The notes under the pieces are model-generated. The model did not search any database. It was not told the DNA's origin and was given only the letters and a program-made list of their open reading frames with translations. Positions 9,247-17,687 of a stretch of 64,000 bases of DNA are shown here, piece after piece; the stretch's first letter is position 1; each line of letters opens with the position of its first letter. Origin of the DNA: an uncultured Lachnospiraceae bacterium (GTDB lineage: Bacteria > Bacillota > Clostridia > Lachnospirales > Lachnospiraceae); NCBI GenBank assembly GCA_947566645.1, contig CANOKL010000003.1, positions 124,001 to 188,000 on the forward strand, given 5' to 3'. Made by a program: the position numbers and the translations under genes.

Positions 9247-9909
9247 ATGAAACAAGAAAAAAGTTCTTTTTTTAAACGATGCATCATGATGGTGACAGGG
9301 ATTCTTTTTATCGGAATCTGCGTCGGCTCATTCAGGCTCAGCGCTTTTGGGGTGGATGCATTTACCTGTATGAATCTGGGAATTAGCGGATTCCTTCATA
9401 TGACCTTTGGGACATGGCAGCTTATTATGAATGCGGGAATCCTTGTGGTTGTATTTTTTACGGTGCGCCACTGTATCGGTGCAGGGACGATTGTGAATAT
9501 GGTCGGCGTGGGGTATCTGGCGGATTTTATCTGCTGGCTGTTCCAGGAGGTGCTTAAGGTAGAGATGACGCTGCCGCTGCGGATTGTGGCGCTCTTTATC
9601 GGATGTATGTTTGCGGGGCTTGGGGTTTCTTTTTATATGGTTGCGGAAATGGGGATTGCCCCCTATGACAGTGTGGCCATCATGATTGAAAAGGTTACTG
9701 GAGGGAAAATACAGTTCCAGTATGCAAGAGTGATCAGTGATGTTACGGTTGTAATTGTAGGCGTGGTATTCTGTCTGCTGTCGGGAGGGAATCTGTGGAT
9801 GATTATCGGAATCGGGACGATCTGCAATGCACTTTTTAACGGACCGCTGATCCAGTTTTTTAAAGTGCATGTGGCGCTTCCGATTATGGAAGGGAGAAGG
9901 AAAGAATAA
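9247..9909 (+). CDS. YczE/YitT-like integral membrane protein
   Basis: 220 aa with about five or six hydrophobic segments (e.g. MMVTGILFIGICVGSF, IVALFIGCMFAGLGVSFY). The segment AEMGIAPYDSVAIMI is typical of the YczE/YyaS/YitT group of uncharacterised membrane proteins. ATG 9247 is chosen because GGGAGG lies nine bases upstream; the in-frame extension to 9151 has no membrane character. No biochemical role is established for the family. It stands alone between the alpha-galactosidase and a small conserved gene. Confidence 0.75.
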   Translation: MKQEKSSFFKRCIMMVTGILFIGICVGSFRLSAFGVDAFTCMNLGISGFLHMTFGTWQLIMNAGILVVVFFTVRHCIGAGTIVNMVGVGYLADFICWLFQEVLKVEMTLPLRIVALFIGCMFAGLGVSFYMVAEMGIAPYDSVAIMIEKVTGGKIQFQYARVISDVTVVIVGVVFCLLSGGNLWMIIGIGTICNALFNGPLIQFFKVHVALPIMEGRRKE

Positions 9910-10015
9910 GGAAAGGATAAGATAAGGAAAGGCCAGGAGGTTACATTCTTTATCCGCACGCAAAAGGCAGCCGGGGCATATAATATACCAGAGATTGATT
10001 TTGGGGGTGTATATT

Positions 10016-10375
10016 ATGGATAACAGGCTGCCTTATTATATGAAATACCCAATGCCGCAGTTTTATGATGATGACCGCACGGACCGCCGGGATTATGAGT
10101 ATATGAAGAGTGTATATCCGGATACAGCGAAGCGTCTGATCCCGTATGTGGAGGAAGAATGTGACCGTATGGAATATGACGGGAGCATGATGTATGATGA
10201 GTATCCTGACAGGCTTGGGCTCCGGCTTATGTGCAGAAGAATTTATGACCGGGCGAAGGATCAGGAGGAGAATCCGGGGGAGTGGCTCAGAGACTTGATT
10301 GAAGTTATGTCGTATCAGGAACTTTTAAGAAGACGCAGTGAACACAGGAATATCAGAAAACGTCTGTACTATTAG
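10016..10375 (+). CDS. Small conserved hypothetical protein, Tyr/Asp/Arg-rich
   Basis: 119 aa, rich in Tyr, Asp, Glu and Arg (YDDDRTDRRDYEYMKSVYPD near the N-terminus, LRRRSEHRNIRKRLYY at the end). No membrane segment or signal peptide is visible, so it is probably a soluble helical protein. ATG 10016 follows a GGGGG tract; an in-frame ATG at 9995 is less well placed. I do not recognise a function. Confidence 0.6.
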   Translation: MDNRLPYYMKYPMPQFYDDDRTDRRDYEYMKSVYPDTAKRLIPYVEEECDRMEYDGSMMYDEYPDRLGLRLMCRRIYDRAKDQEENPGEWLRDLIEVMSYQELLRRRSEHRNIRKRLYY

Positions 10376-10390
10376 ACTTTAGAGGCACGT

Positions 10391-10459
10391 AAGCAGTCTG
10401 CCGGGGGAAGCAGTTTCACGCAGATTTCCTTCGGCCTGCTGTTTGCTGTTATAATTTTA
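10391..10459 (+). terminator. Possible Rho-independent terminator
   Basis: An imperfect stem (CAGTCTGCCGGGGGAA against TTCCTTCGGCCTGCTG) is followed by TTTGCTGTTATAATTTT. It is plausible as the end of the small gene upstream. Confidence 0.4.
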
Positions 10460-10636
10460 TGGTCAGAAGGATGCTTATAATAATAGTCCGGATCAATGCT
10501 TTAAGCAGCATGCGTAAATGTTTGATTTGTGAAATGCTGGACGAATGCGGTGAAATGTGGTAGAATAATGTGCGGGCTATAGCTGTGAGGAGAATGGCAG
10601 CTATTGGAGTCAGTACAGATGAAGGAGCATCCGGAT

Positions 10637-11134
10637 ATGAAGAATGTTATTTTTATCGGAATGCCGGCAGTAGGGAAGAGCACAGTGGGTGTGATTGTGG
10701 CAAAGCGTCTTGGCTATCGTTTCCTGGACACAGATCTTTTGATTCAGGAACAGGAAGGAAAGCTTTTAAAGGAAATTATTGCAGAGAGAGGAACAGAAGG
10801 ATTCCTTGAGATTGAGGACAGAGTGAATGCAGGGGTCAGCACAGAGCACTCGGTGATATCGCCAGGAGGAAGTGTTGTCTATTGTGAAAATGCGATGAAG
10901 CATTATAAAGAAATTGGAACAGTCGTATATTTAAAGATATCATTTGACATAATAAATAGCAGGCTTAAGAATGCAAAAAACCGCGGGGTCGTGCTTAGGG
11001 ACGGGCAGACTTTCCGGGATTTATATAATGAGAGGACGGCTCTTTTTGAGAAATATGCAGATGTGACGATTTGCGAAGATCATCTCAGTCTGGAGGAGAC
11101 CGTTGACAGGGTGATGGAGATACTGGCTGGCTGA
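10637..11134 (+). CDS. aroK: Shikimate kinase
   Basis: 165 aa. It phosphorylates shikimate with ATP in the chorismate pathway in the cytoplasm. The P-loop GMPAVGKST is at residues 8-16, FLDTDLLI supplies the DxD-type Mg/substrate aspartates, and PGGSVV and the LRDGQTFRDLYNER lid/arginine region follow. AAGGAG at 10622 supports ATG 10637. It is a standalone gene; the other chorismate genes are elsewhere. The central GGG of classical enzymes is GGS here, so a related small-molecule kinase cannot be fully excluded. Confidence 0.8.
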   Translation: MKNVIFIGMPAVGKSTVGVIVAKRLGYRFLDTDLLIQEQEGKLLKEIIAERGTEGFLEIEDRVNAGVSTEHSVISPGGSVVYCENAMKHYKEIGTVVYLKISFDIINSRLKNAKNRGVVLRDGQTFRDLYNERTALFEKYADVTICEDHLSLEETVDRVMEILAG

Positions 11135-11144
11135 CAAAAAGCCG

Positions 11145-11166
11145 CTTCCAGAGAGTCTGGAAGCCG
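11145..11166 (+). terminator. Hairpin after shikimate kinase
   Basis: GCTTCCAGA/TCTGGAAGC forms a 9-bp stem with a 3-base loop just after the stop. There is no strong T-run. Confidence 0.4.
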
Positions 11167-11261
11167 CCGCTTTACCAGCCCGGATGCCGTGCAGCGGGGG
11201 TGCGGTTCTGTGGACAGTAACTTTGGTTGTTACAAAAAAGTTACATATTTGTAAAAAATGT

Positions 11262-11289
11262 TTTACAAATCCTGGATTTGTGATATACT
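11262..11289 (+). promoter_or_regulatory. Sigma-A-type promoter of murA
   Basis: TTTACA (11262-11267), 16-base spacer, TATACT (11284-11289), about 75 bases upstream of the murA start. Confidence 0.6.
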
Positions 11290-11365
11290 TATGGATATGC
11301 ATAAAATAACGTAACTAGATTCATATATTTGAGGGGTTAAATAAATAGTAGTTATGAGGTGTAGT

Positions 11366-12658
11366 ATGGAACAGTATGTAATTAAAGGCGGTCATCCTCT
11401 TGTAGGAGAGGTTGAGATTAGTGGAGCAAAGAATGCGGCGCTTGCTATTTTAGCTGCAGCGATTATGACAGATGAGACGGTCCGTGTAGATAATCTTCCG
11501 GACGTGAATGATATTAATGTTTTACTTGATGCGATTTCTGGTATTGGCGGTACGGTTCACCGTGTTGACAGGCATACCGTACAGATTAATGGAAAAAGGA
11601 TTCGGGACTTAAGTATCGAATATGACTATATTAAGAAGATTAGGGCGTCCTACTATCTGCTGGGTGCGCTTCTTGGAAAATATAAACATGCAGAGGTTGC
11701 GCTTCCGGGGGGATGTAATATTGGAAGCAGGCCGATTGACCAGCATCTGAAGGGATTCCGTGCCCTTGGGGCAGATGTGGATATTGAGCATGGCAAGATT
11801 ATTGCAGAAGCAGGCCGTCTTGTAGGAAAACACATTTATTTTGACGTTGTGAGTGTTGGGGCGACGATTAATGTCATGATGGCAGCAACCATGGCAGAGG
11901 GGCTTACGATTATGGAAAATGTTGCCAAGGAGCCCCATGTGGTTGATGTTGCCAACTTCCTGAACAGTATGGGAGCAAATATCAGAGGAGCCGGGACGGA
12001 TGTCATCAAGATCCGGGGCGTGCAGCGTCTTCACAGCACGGACTATTCCGTAATTCCGGATCAGATTGAGGCCGGGACCTTTATGTTTGCGGCAGCGGCA
12101 ACCAGGGGGGATGTTACGGTTCTGAATGTGATTCCGAAGCATCTGGAAGCAACCGTTGCGAAGCTGATTGAGATTGGCTGCGAGGTGGAGGAGTTTGATG
12201 ACGCAGTCCGCGTAGTATCAAAGGGAGGCTTAAGAAGCACCCATGTAAAGACACTTCCGTATCCGGGCTTTCCGACAGATATGCAGCCGCAGATCGGAGT
12301 TACCCTGGCCTTGTGTTCAGGGACGAGTACCATTACGGAGAGTATCTTTGAGAATCGCTTTAAATATCTGGATGAGCTGGCCAGAATGGGAGCAAACATT
12401 AAGGTGGAAGGGAATTCTGCGACCATAGAGGGAGTCCGCAGATTTTCAGCCGCACGGGTGAGCGCGCCGGATCTTCGCGCCGGGGCGGCGCTCTGTATCG
12501 CAGGACTCGCCACAGACGGGATTACGATTGTGGATGATATTGTATATATTCAGCGTGGATATGAGAAGTTCGAAGAGAAGCTGCGCAGTATAGGCGGAAT
12601 GATTGAAAAGGTCTCTACAGAAAGAGAGATTCAGAAGTTTAAATTAAAGGTAAGCTGA
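11366..12658 (+). CDS. murA: UDP-N-acetylglucosamine 1-carboxyvinyltransferase MurA
   Basis: 430 aa. It catalyses the first committed step of peptidoglycan synthesis, adding enolpyruvate from PEP to UDP-GlcNAc. Features: N-terminal ISGAKNAAL; the active-site Cys in LPGGCNIGSRPIDQH, the residue fosfomycin modifies; FPTDMQPQ; and RAGAALCIAGLA in the second half. GAGGTG upstream favours ATG 11366 over an in-frame ATG at 11354. It has its own promoter and ends just before a REP-like palindrome. Firmicutes often have two MurA paralogues; which one this is cannot be told here. Confidence 0.95.
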   Translation: MEQYVIKGGHPLVGEVEISGAKNAALAILAAAIMTDETVRVDNLPDVNDINVLLDAISGIGGTVHRVDRHTVQINGKRIRDLSIEYDYIKKIRASYYLLGALLGKYKHAEVALPGGCNIGSRPIDQHLKGFRALGADVDIEHGKIIAEAGRLVGKHIYFDVVSVGATINVMMAATMAEGLTIMENVAKEPHVVDVANFLNSMGANIRGAGTDVIKIRGVQRLHSTDYSVIPDQIEAGTFMFAAAATRGDVTVLNVIPKHLEATVAKLIEIGCEVEEFDDAVRVVSKGGLRSTHVKTLPYPGFPTDMQPQIGVTLALCSGTSTITESIFENRFKYLDELARMGANIKVEGNSATIEGVRRFSAARVSAPDLRAGAALCIAGLATDGITIVDDIVYIQRGYEKFEEKLRSIGGMIEKVSTEREIQKFKLKVS

Positions 12659-12706
12659 CGCGATTGGGGACGGGGTAAAATTAATTTTACCCCGTCCCCA
12701 ATCGCG
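12659..12706. repeat. REP-like palindrome copy 3
   Basis: A 48-base palindrome, arms CGCGATTGGGGACGGGG and its complement, core TAAAATTAATTTTA. It starts one base after the murA stop and is the likely terminator. Confidence 0.9.
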
Positions 12707-12976
12707 CAAATTCTGGAAATGACAATTCTTCTATTGTTCTTAATTAAGAAACGCTTTCTTGCAAATGTTTCCTGAAACGAAATTTGATATTTTTCTTCAT
12801 GCATTTTAATGAAAATATCAATATTTTTGCTTAAAATTCAAATATTTATTGTTTTATATTATTATAATCTATACAAATATTGATTATATCTATAAAAGAC
12901 AGTATATACTGCCTTGTTTTTCTCTGTTTTATACATTTATAAATAAAATAAATATATAACAATATTTATAAAAGAC
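12707..12976. other. AT-rich non-coding region before the grd promoter
   Basis: About 270 bases of very AT-rich DNA with runs of A and T and no credible ORF on either strand. It could be a bent upstream region. The grd promoter begins at its right end. Confidence 0.5.
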
Positions 12977-13005
12977 TTGAATGTTATCGCGATTAGTTGT
13001 ATAAT
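12977..13005 (+). promoter_or_regulatory. Promoter of the grd module with operator in the spacer
   Basis: TTGAAT (12977-12982), exact 17-base spacer, TATAAT (13000-13005). The spacer holds TGTTATCGCGATTA (12982-12995), whose centre ATCGCGAT is a perfect palindrome. A repressor there would block RNA polymerase directly. Confidence 0.75.
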
Positions 13006-13044
13006 ATGAACAACAGATAGCGGAGATCATTTTTTTTGAACTTG

Positions 13045-13058
13045 TGTTATCGCGATTA
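13045..13058 (+). promoter_or_regulatory. Second copy of the grd operator-like motif
   Basis: An identical TGTTATCGCGATTA, 63 bases downstream of the copy inside the promoter and about 30 bases before the start codon. The spacing equals six helical turns. The TetR regulator of this cluster is the natural candidate binder, by inference only. Confidence 0.65.
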
Positions 13059-13087
13059 CAAAAATGGAGTAAAAGGAGGGAACTTGT

Positions 13088-14377
13088 ATGAAATTGGAAC
13101 TCGGCAAAATACAGATAGGGGACATCCAATTTGCAGACAGAACCTACATTGAGAATCACGTTCTCTATGTGAACAAGGAAGAAGTGGAAAAGATGGTTCT
13201 GGAGGATGATAAGCTTTTAGAGTGTCATCTGGATATTGCGAGACCGGGGGATGCCACAAGGATTACGCCAGTGAAGGATGTCATTGAGCCGCGTGTGAAG
13301 GTCAGCGGCGGCGGGGAGATTTTCCCGGGCGTGGTTGGCAAGGTGTCGCCAACAGTGGGTGAAGGCAGGACTCATGCCCTTGAGGGATGCTGTGTTGTTA
13401 CAGTCGGAAGAATTGTAGGCTTCCAGGAAGGTGTAATTGACATGAGCGGTCCGGCAGCAGACTACTGTCCGTTCTCTAAGACAGTGAATCTGTGTGTTGT
13501 GATTGAACCTCAGGAAGGCCTTGAGACCCATGTGTATGAGAGAGCGGGACGTCTGGCAGGGCTTAAGGTTGCGACTTATCTGGGCGAGGCAGGAAAGAAT
13601 GTGGAGCCGGATACTCTGGACGTATTTGAGACGAAGCCGGTATTCCAGCAGGCAGCAGAATATCCGGACCTTCCGAAGGTAGGATATGTACATATGCTGC
13701 AGTCCCAGGGACTTCTGCACGATACATATTATTACGGGGTAGATGCGAAGCAGTTTGTACCGACATTCATGTATCCCACAGAGATTATGGACGGAGCAAT
13801 TGTTTCAGGAAACTGCGTGGCTCCGTGCGACAAGGTTACCACCTACCATCATCTTCACAACCCGGTAATTGACGAGTGTTATAAGCGGCACGGCAAAGAG
13901 ATTAATTTTATGGGCGTGATCCTGACAAATGAGAATGTATTCCTTGCGGATAAGGAGAGGCATTCCGATATGGTTGCGAAGCTGGCGGAATGGATGGAAT
14001 TAGACGGCGTCCTGATTACGGAGGAAGGCTACGGCAATCCGGATACAGATCTTATGATGAACTGCCGCAAGGTAGAGCGTAAGGGAACCAAGGTAGTTCT
14101 CATTACAGATGAATTCCCGGGCAAGGACGGAAAGTCCCAGTCACTGGCTGATACCTGTGACGAGGCAACTGCACTTGCTTCCTGCGGACAGGGGAACATG
14201 ACTTTGCAGTTCCCTGCTATGGAGAAGGTAATCGGTATGCAGGATTATATTGAGAGCCAGATCGGCGGCTGGGCAGGCTGTATTAACGAGGACGGTTCTT
14301 TTGAGGCGGAGATTCAGATTATCATTGCATCCACGATTGCGAACGGATTTAACAGGCTGGCTGCAAGAGGATACTAG
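13088..14377 (+). CDS. Grd reductase component B, alpha/beta proprotein (GrdG/GrdI/GrdE-like)
   Basis: 429 aa. Family members are proproteins cleaved before a Cys to give two subunits, the newly exposed residue becoming a pyruvoyl group that binds the amine substrate. Here the Asn242-Cys243 pair in VSGNCVAPCDKVTTYHH matches that site in position and context. Other family blocks are KVSPTVGEGRTHALEG and YKRHGKEINF. AAAGGAGG precedes ATG 13088. It is followed after 20 bases by the selenoprotein subunit. There is no grdA, grdC or grdD nearby, which fits a substrate-specific module using shared components encoded elsewhere. Glycine, sarcosine or betaine cannot be decided by eye; sarcosine or betaine is more likely given the missing core genes. 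Confidence 0.9.
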   Translation: MKLELGKIQIGDIQFADRTYIENHVLYVNKEEVEKMVLEDDKLLECHLDIARPGDATRITPVKDVIEPRVKVSGGGEIFPGVVGKVSPTVGEGRTHALEGCCVVTVGRIVGFQEGVIDMSGPAADYCPFSKTVNLCVVIEPQEGLETHVYERAGRLAGLKVATYLGEAGKNVEPDTLDVFETKPVFQQAAEYPDLPKVGYVHMLQSQGLLHDTYYYGVDAKQFVPTFMYPTEIMDGAIVSGNCVAPCDKVTTYHHLHNPVIDECYKRHGKEINFMGVILTNENVFLADKERHSDMVAKLAEWMELDGVLITEEGYGNPDTDLMMNCRKVERKGTKVVLITDEFPGKDGKSQSLADTCDEATALASCGQGNMTLQFPAMEKVIGMQDYIESQIGGWAGCINEDGSFEAEIQIIIASTIANGFNRLAARGY

Positions 14378-14397
14378 GAAAGGGGGATTCAATTATT

Positions 14398-15714
14398 ATG
14401 GCAAAGTATAAAATTGTTCATTATCTCAATCAGTTCTTCGGCGGGATCGGCGGAGAGGATATGGCCGGGGTTGAGCCAGAGGTAAGAGATGAAAAGATTG
14501 GCCCGGGCCTTGCAATTGCCCAGGCGCTGGGTGAGGATTATGAGATTGTCGCTACTGTAATCTGCGGAGATAATTATTTTGGCGAGAATCTTGATAAGGC
14601 AACGGATACAATTATAGAGATGGTTAAGAAGTATGAACCGGATGTATTTGTGGCAGGGCCTGCGTTTAATGCAGGACGTTACGGAGTTGCGTGCGGTACA
14701 ATCTGTAAAGCAGTAGAAGAAAGACTTGGGGTTCCGGTTCTCACTGGTATGTATGAGGAAAATCCAGGGGCGGATATGTTTAAGAAGGATATTATAACAG
14801 TACAGACCGGAAATTCTGCTGCGACACTTAGAAAGTCACTGCCAAAGATTGTAAATCTGATTAAAAAGATGGCGACTGGAGAAGAGATCCTGGGACCTTC
14901 TGTGGAGGGTTATCTGGAAAGGGGAATCCGTGTCAATTATTTCGCAGAGAAGAGGGGCGCCACAAGAGGTATGGATATGCTGATCAAGAAAATGGCCGGG
15001 GAACCATTTGAGACAGATCTTCCGATGCCGAAGTTTGACCGTGTAGCTCCTGCGGATGCGATTACGGATATTAAAAATGCGAAGATTGCAGTTGTTACAT
15101 CAGGCGGTATTGTTCCACAGGGCAACCCTGACCATATTGAATCTTCCAATGCCACAAAGTTCGGGACCTATTCCATCGAAGGCATGGACAGCATGTCTCC
15201 GGAGGACTTCACTACAATTCATGGCGGATATGACAGGCAGTTTGTTATGAAGAATCCGAATCTTGTTGTTCCACTTGATGTTCTCCGTGAACTTGAGAAG
15301 GCAGGAGAGTTTGGCGAACTTGTTAACTATTTCTGCACAACGACAGGAACTGGTACAGCTACAGGATCAGCAGCAAAATTCGGCGACTCTATTGGTAAGA
15401 AGTTTGTAGAGGATCATGTAGACGGCGTTATCCTTGTCAGCACATGAGGTACCTGTACACGTTGCGGTGCAACGATGGTGAAAGGAATTGAAAAGTACGG
15501 CATTCCGGTAGTACATATGGCAACGGTTGTTCCGATTTCCAGGACAATTGGTGCAAATAGAATTATACCTGGAGTAGGTATTCCGTACCCGCTTGGGGAC
15601 CCGACGCAAGGTGATGCAGATTCGAAAAAAATCCGTGAGAAGATGGTAAGAAGAGCACTTAAAGCGCTTCAGGTACCGGTTACGGACCAGACCGTTTTCG
15701 ATAAGGATATTTAG
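14398..15714 (+). CDS. Grd reductase component B selenoprotein subunit (GrdF/GrdH/GrdB-like), UGA read as Sec
   Basis: 438 aa when TGA 15445-15447 (codon 350) is read as selenocysteine. The frame then continues as GTCTRCGATMVKGIEKYGIP to TAG at 15714, giving the family motif Sec-x-x-C-x-x-C; Sec350 and the total length are those expected for these subunits. The enzyme reductively cleaves the C-N bond of glycine or an N-methylated derivative, passing a carboxymethyl group to the GrdA selenoprotein. A stop-only reading would wrongly split it into a 349-aa protein and a 79-aa ORF at 15475. A SECIS-like hairpin follows the UGA. The start is ATG 14398, preceded by AAAGGGGG. The host must have selA, selB, selC and selD, not in this window. 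Confidence 0.93.
15448..15486 (+). promoter_or_regulatory. Bacterial SECIS-like element
   Basis: Twelve bases after the UGA, CGTTGC (15460-15465) pairs perfectly with GCAACG (15469-15474) around a GGT loop. A short stem with G-rich apical loop in this distance range is what SelB recognises in bacterial selenoprotein mRNAs. Confidence 0.75.
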
Positions 15715-15803
15715 GCGTAGCAGTGAAGACAGCTGAACTGTTATGATAAAAGATATGCAGATTCATTAAGAAGTATTATACTCGTAAAGGAAGGAGAGAT
15801 CTT

Positions 15804-17162
15804 ATGAGTAATAATGGGCAGGCCCAGTTTAAGTCACGTTTCGGGTACATTATGGTTGCGGCAGGAGCGGCAATCGGATTAGGTAATATATGGAAATTCC
15901 CATATCTGGCATACAGAGGGGGCGGTGGAATTTTCCTTGTTACATATATTATTATCATCATTCTGATGGCGCATCCGATGGTTGAGATGGAGACGGCAAT
16001 CGGGCGATTTGGAAAGTCTGACACTGTATCAGTATTTGAAAAGATTAATAAGAAATGGGGATTCGTAGGGTGGATTGCAAATATCTGTACACTGGGAATC
16101 AACATGTTCTATGTAGTAGTCGGAGGATGGGTTTTAAAGTACGCGGTCCAGTTTATTACAAGCGGTGATTTCGGCGAAGATACCAATGTATTCTTTAATG
16201 GTTTTATAAGTAAGCCGGTAGAGCCGATCATCTGGGCAGTCATCGTGTTATTTATTGCATCGTTCCTGCTGCTGTTCGGTATTACTGAAATTGTTGAGAA
16301 GGTTACAAAGGTTATTATGCCAGTGCTTTTCGTCATCCTGGTTTTCTGTGCAGTTTATGCATGTGCAACACTGCCGGGCGCTGTAGAAGGGCTGAAGTAC
16401 TACCTTGTTCCGAACTTTAAGAACTTTAATTTTAAAGTATTTGCAGATGCTGCAACACAGGTATTGTTCTCTGTTGGTATCGGGTGGGGTATCTTCACTA
16501 CTCTGGGCGCGAATATCTCAGATTCCAGCAACCTTAAGAGCGATGCCATCATGGTAAGTATTATGGATACAATGGCAGCAGTTCTGGCGGGCTTCGTAGT
16601 AATTCCTACCGCATTTGGCGCAGGCATGGAAGTAACAAAGGGACCGGCTCTGCTGTTTGACGTAATGGCAGGTATCTATGGAAGTATGCCGGGCGGCCGC
16701 CTGATTGGTTCCGTATTCTTTGTAGGAGTTATGTTTGCAGTATTCTCATCACTGTTTACTTTCTTCGAAATCTCGATGAAGACCTTCGAAGTAAAGCTTA
16801 AGATGGGAAGGAAGAAAGGCGTTATCGCTGTATCACTCATTATTTTTGTGGGTAATATCTTAGTATCCCTCGGATTCGGTCCGCTTTCAAGCTTCAAGAT
16901 TCCGTGGCCGAGCTTTACAGGGATGGAGATGTATGGCCTGTATGACTGGCTTGACTGCTTTACCGGTTACCTGCTTCTGCCTCTTGGCTGTCTCCTCACT
17001 TGCGTTTTCATTGCGAAAATCTGGGGATTTGACAACTATGAGAAAGAGCTGTTCAAGAACGGTGAAGGTAAGCTGAATGGCTTTGACAAGATGCTTACAC
17101 TGGCAGTGATACCGATCTTCATGGTAATTGTATTATTAAACGTATTTGGTTTCCTTGGATAG
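15804..17162 (+). CDS. Sodium-dependent NSS/SNF family transporter
   Basis: 452 aa, about eleven or twelve membrane segments. The N-terminus carries the NSS signature of TM1 (AAGAAIGLGNIWKFPYLA) with the unwound substrate/Na+ region, and the family TM6-8 blocks follow (FSVGIGWGIFTTLGA, FSSLFTFFEI). NSS proteins import amino acids or derivatives with sodium. AAGGAAGGAG precedes ATG 15804. It lies 89 bases downstream of the Grd selenoprotein with no terminator, so it probably imports the amine reduced by the Grd enzyme. Betaine would more usually come through BCCT or ABC carriers, which makes the pairing informative. It ends just before a REP-like palindrome. Confidence 0.9.
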   Translation: MSNNGQAQFKSRFGYIMVAAGAAIGLGNIWKFPYLAYRGGGGIFLVTYIIIIILMAHPMVEMETAIGRFGKSDTVSVFEKINKKWGFVGWIANICTLGINMFYVVVGGWVLKYAVQFITSGDFGEDTNVFFNGFISKPVEPIIWAVIVLFIASFLLLFGITEIVEKVTKVIMPVLFVILVFCAVYACATLPGAVEGLKYYLVPNFKNFNFKVFADAATQVLFSVGIGWGIFTTLGANISDSSNLKSDAIMVSIMDTMAAVLAGFVVIPTAFGAGMEVTKGPALLFDVMAGIYGSMPGGRLIGSVFFVGVMFAVFSSLFTFFEISMKTFEVKLKMGRKKGVIAVSLIIFVGNILVSLGFGPLSSFKIPWPSFTGMEMYGLYDWLDCFTGYLLLPLGCLLTCVFIAKIWGFDNYEKELFKNGEGKLNGFDKMLTLAVIPIFMVIVLLNVFGFLG

Positions 17163-17171
17163 TAAAATGTG

Positions 17172-17215
17172 AAATTGGGGACGGGGTATTTTTAAAAATA
17201 CCCCGTCCCCAATTT
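17172..17215. repeat. REP-like palindrome copy 4
   Basis: A perfect 44-base palindrome (AAATTGGGGACGGGG arms, TATTTTTAAAAATA core) nine bases after the transporter stop. It probably ends the grd transcript. Confidence 0.9.
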
Positions 17216-17272
17216 TACTGGACTTTTTCTTTTTGTGTATTATAATAGAAGAAGGAAAGGGGGCGGTTCGTT

Positions 17273-17662
17273 ATGTGGGAATTAGAAAAGGCGATTCTGA
17301 TTACGAATAATGACCGGGTGGAAAAGAAATATAAAGGGACACTCCAGGTAATCTTTGCAGAGTCCTATGAAGAGGTCCTGATCAGGACAAGGGACATGGT
17401 GTATGACCGGCATGTCCTGCTGACTCATCCTCAGGCATCCAGCCTGAAGCCGAATCAGACGCCGTACCGGTCGGTAGTTGTCTACCCAAAGGGAGATGAG
17501 GATAACACACAAGACATTCTTTTGATTGAAAAATGTCTGGAGGTTTATTACCAGTGGCAGAAGATTGCACCTGCGCCGGAGAAATATTCAGATAAAGTGG
17601 CGGAAGATTTTAAGACAATTGATTTATCTGTAATTGATAATATTATCCCCAGAATAGTTTAG
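17273..17662 (+). CDS. grdX: GrdX family protein
   Basis: 129 aa. It matches the GrdX family, small soluble proteins encoded in glycine/sarcosine/betaine reductase clusters. Seen here: an N-terminal beta strand with ILITNNDRV, then LLTHPQASSLKPNQTPYRSV, the family's most conserved block. Its biochemical role is unknown. GAAAGGGGG precedes ATG 17273, and a TATAAT at 17241 suggests its own weak promoter after the palindrome. It confirms that the genes from 13088 on form a Grd locus. It is followed closely by a TetR-type gene. Confidence 0.88.
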   Translation: MWELEKAILITNNDRVEKKYKGTLQVIFAESYEEVLIRTRDMVYDRHVLLTHPQASSLKPNQTPYRSVVVYPKGDEDNTQDILLIEKCLEVYYQWQKIAPAPEKYSDKVAEDFKTIDLSVIDNIIPRIV

Positions 17663-17687
17663 ACTGTAAATAAAGGGGGAAGGAAAT

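Noticed and set aside
15475..15714. Separate 79-aa protein after the Grd subunit
   Set aside because: It is the in-frame C-terminal part of the selenoprotein; the TGA before it is a Sec codon.
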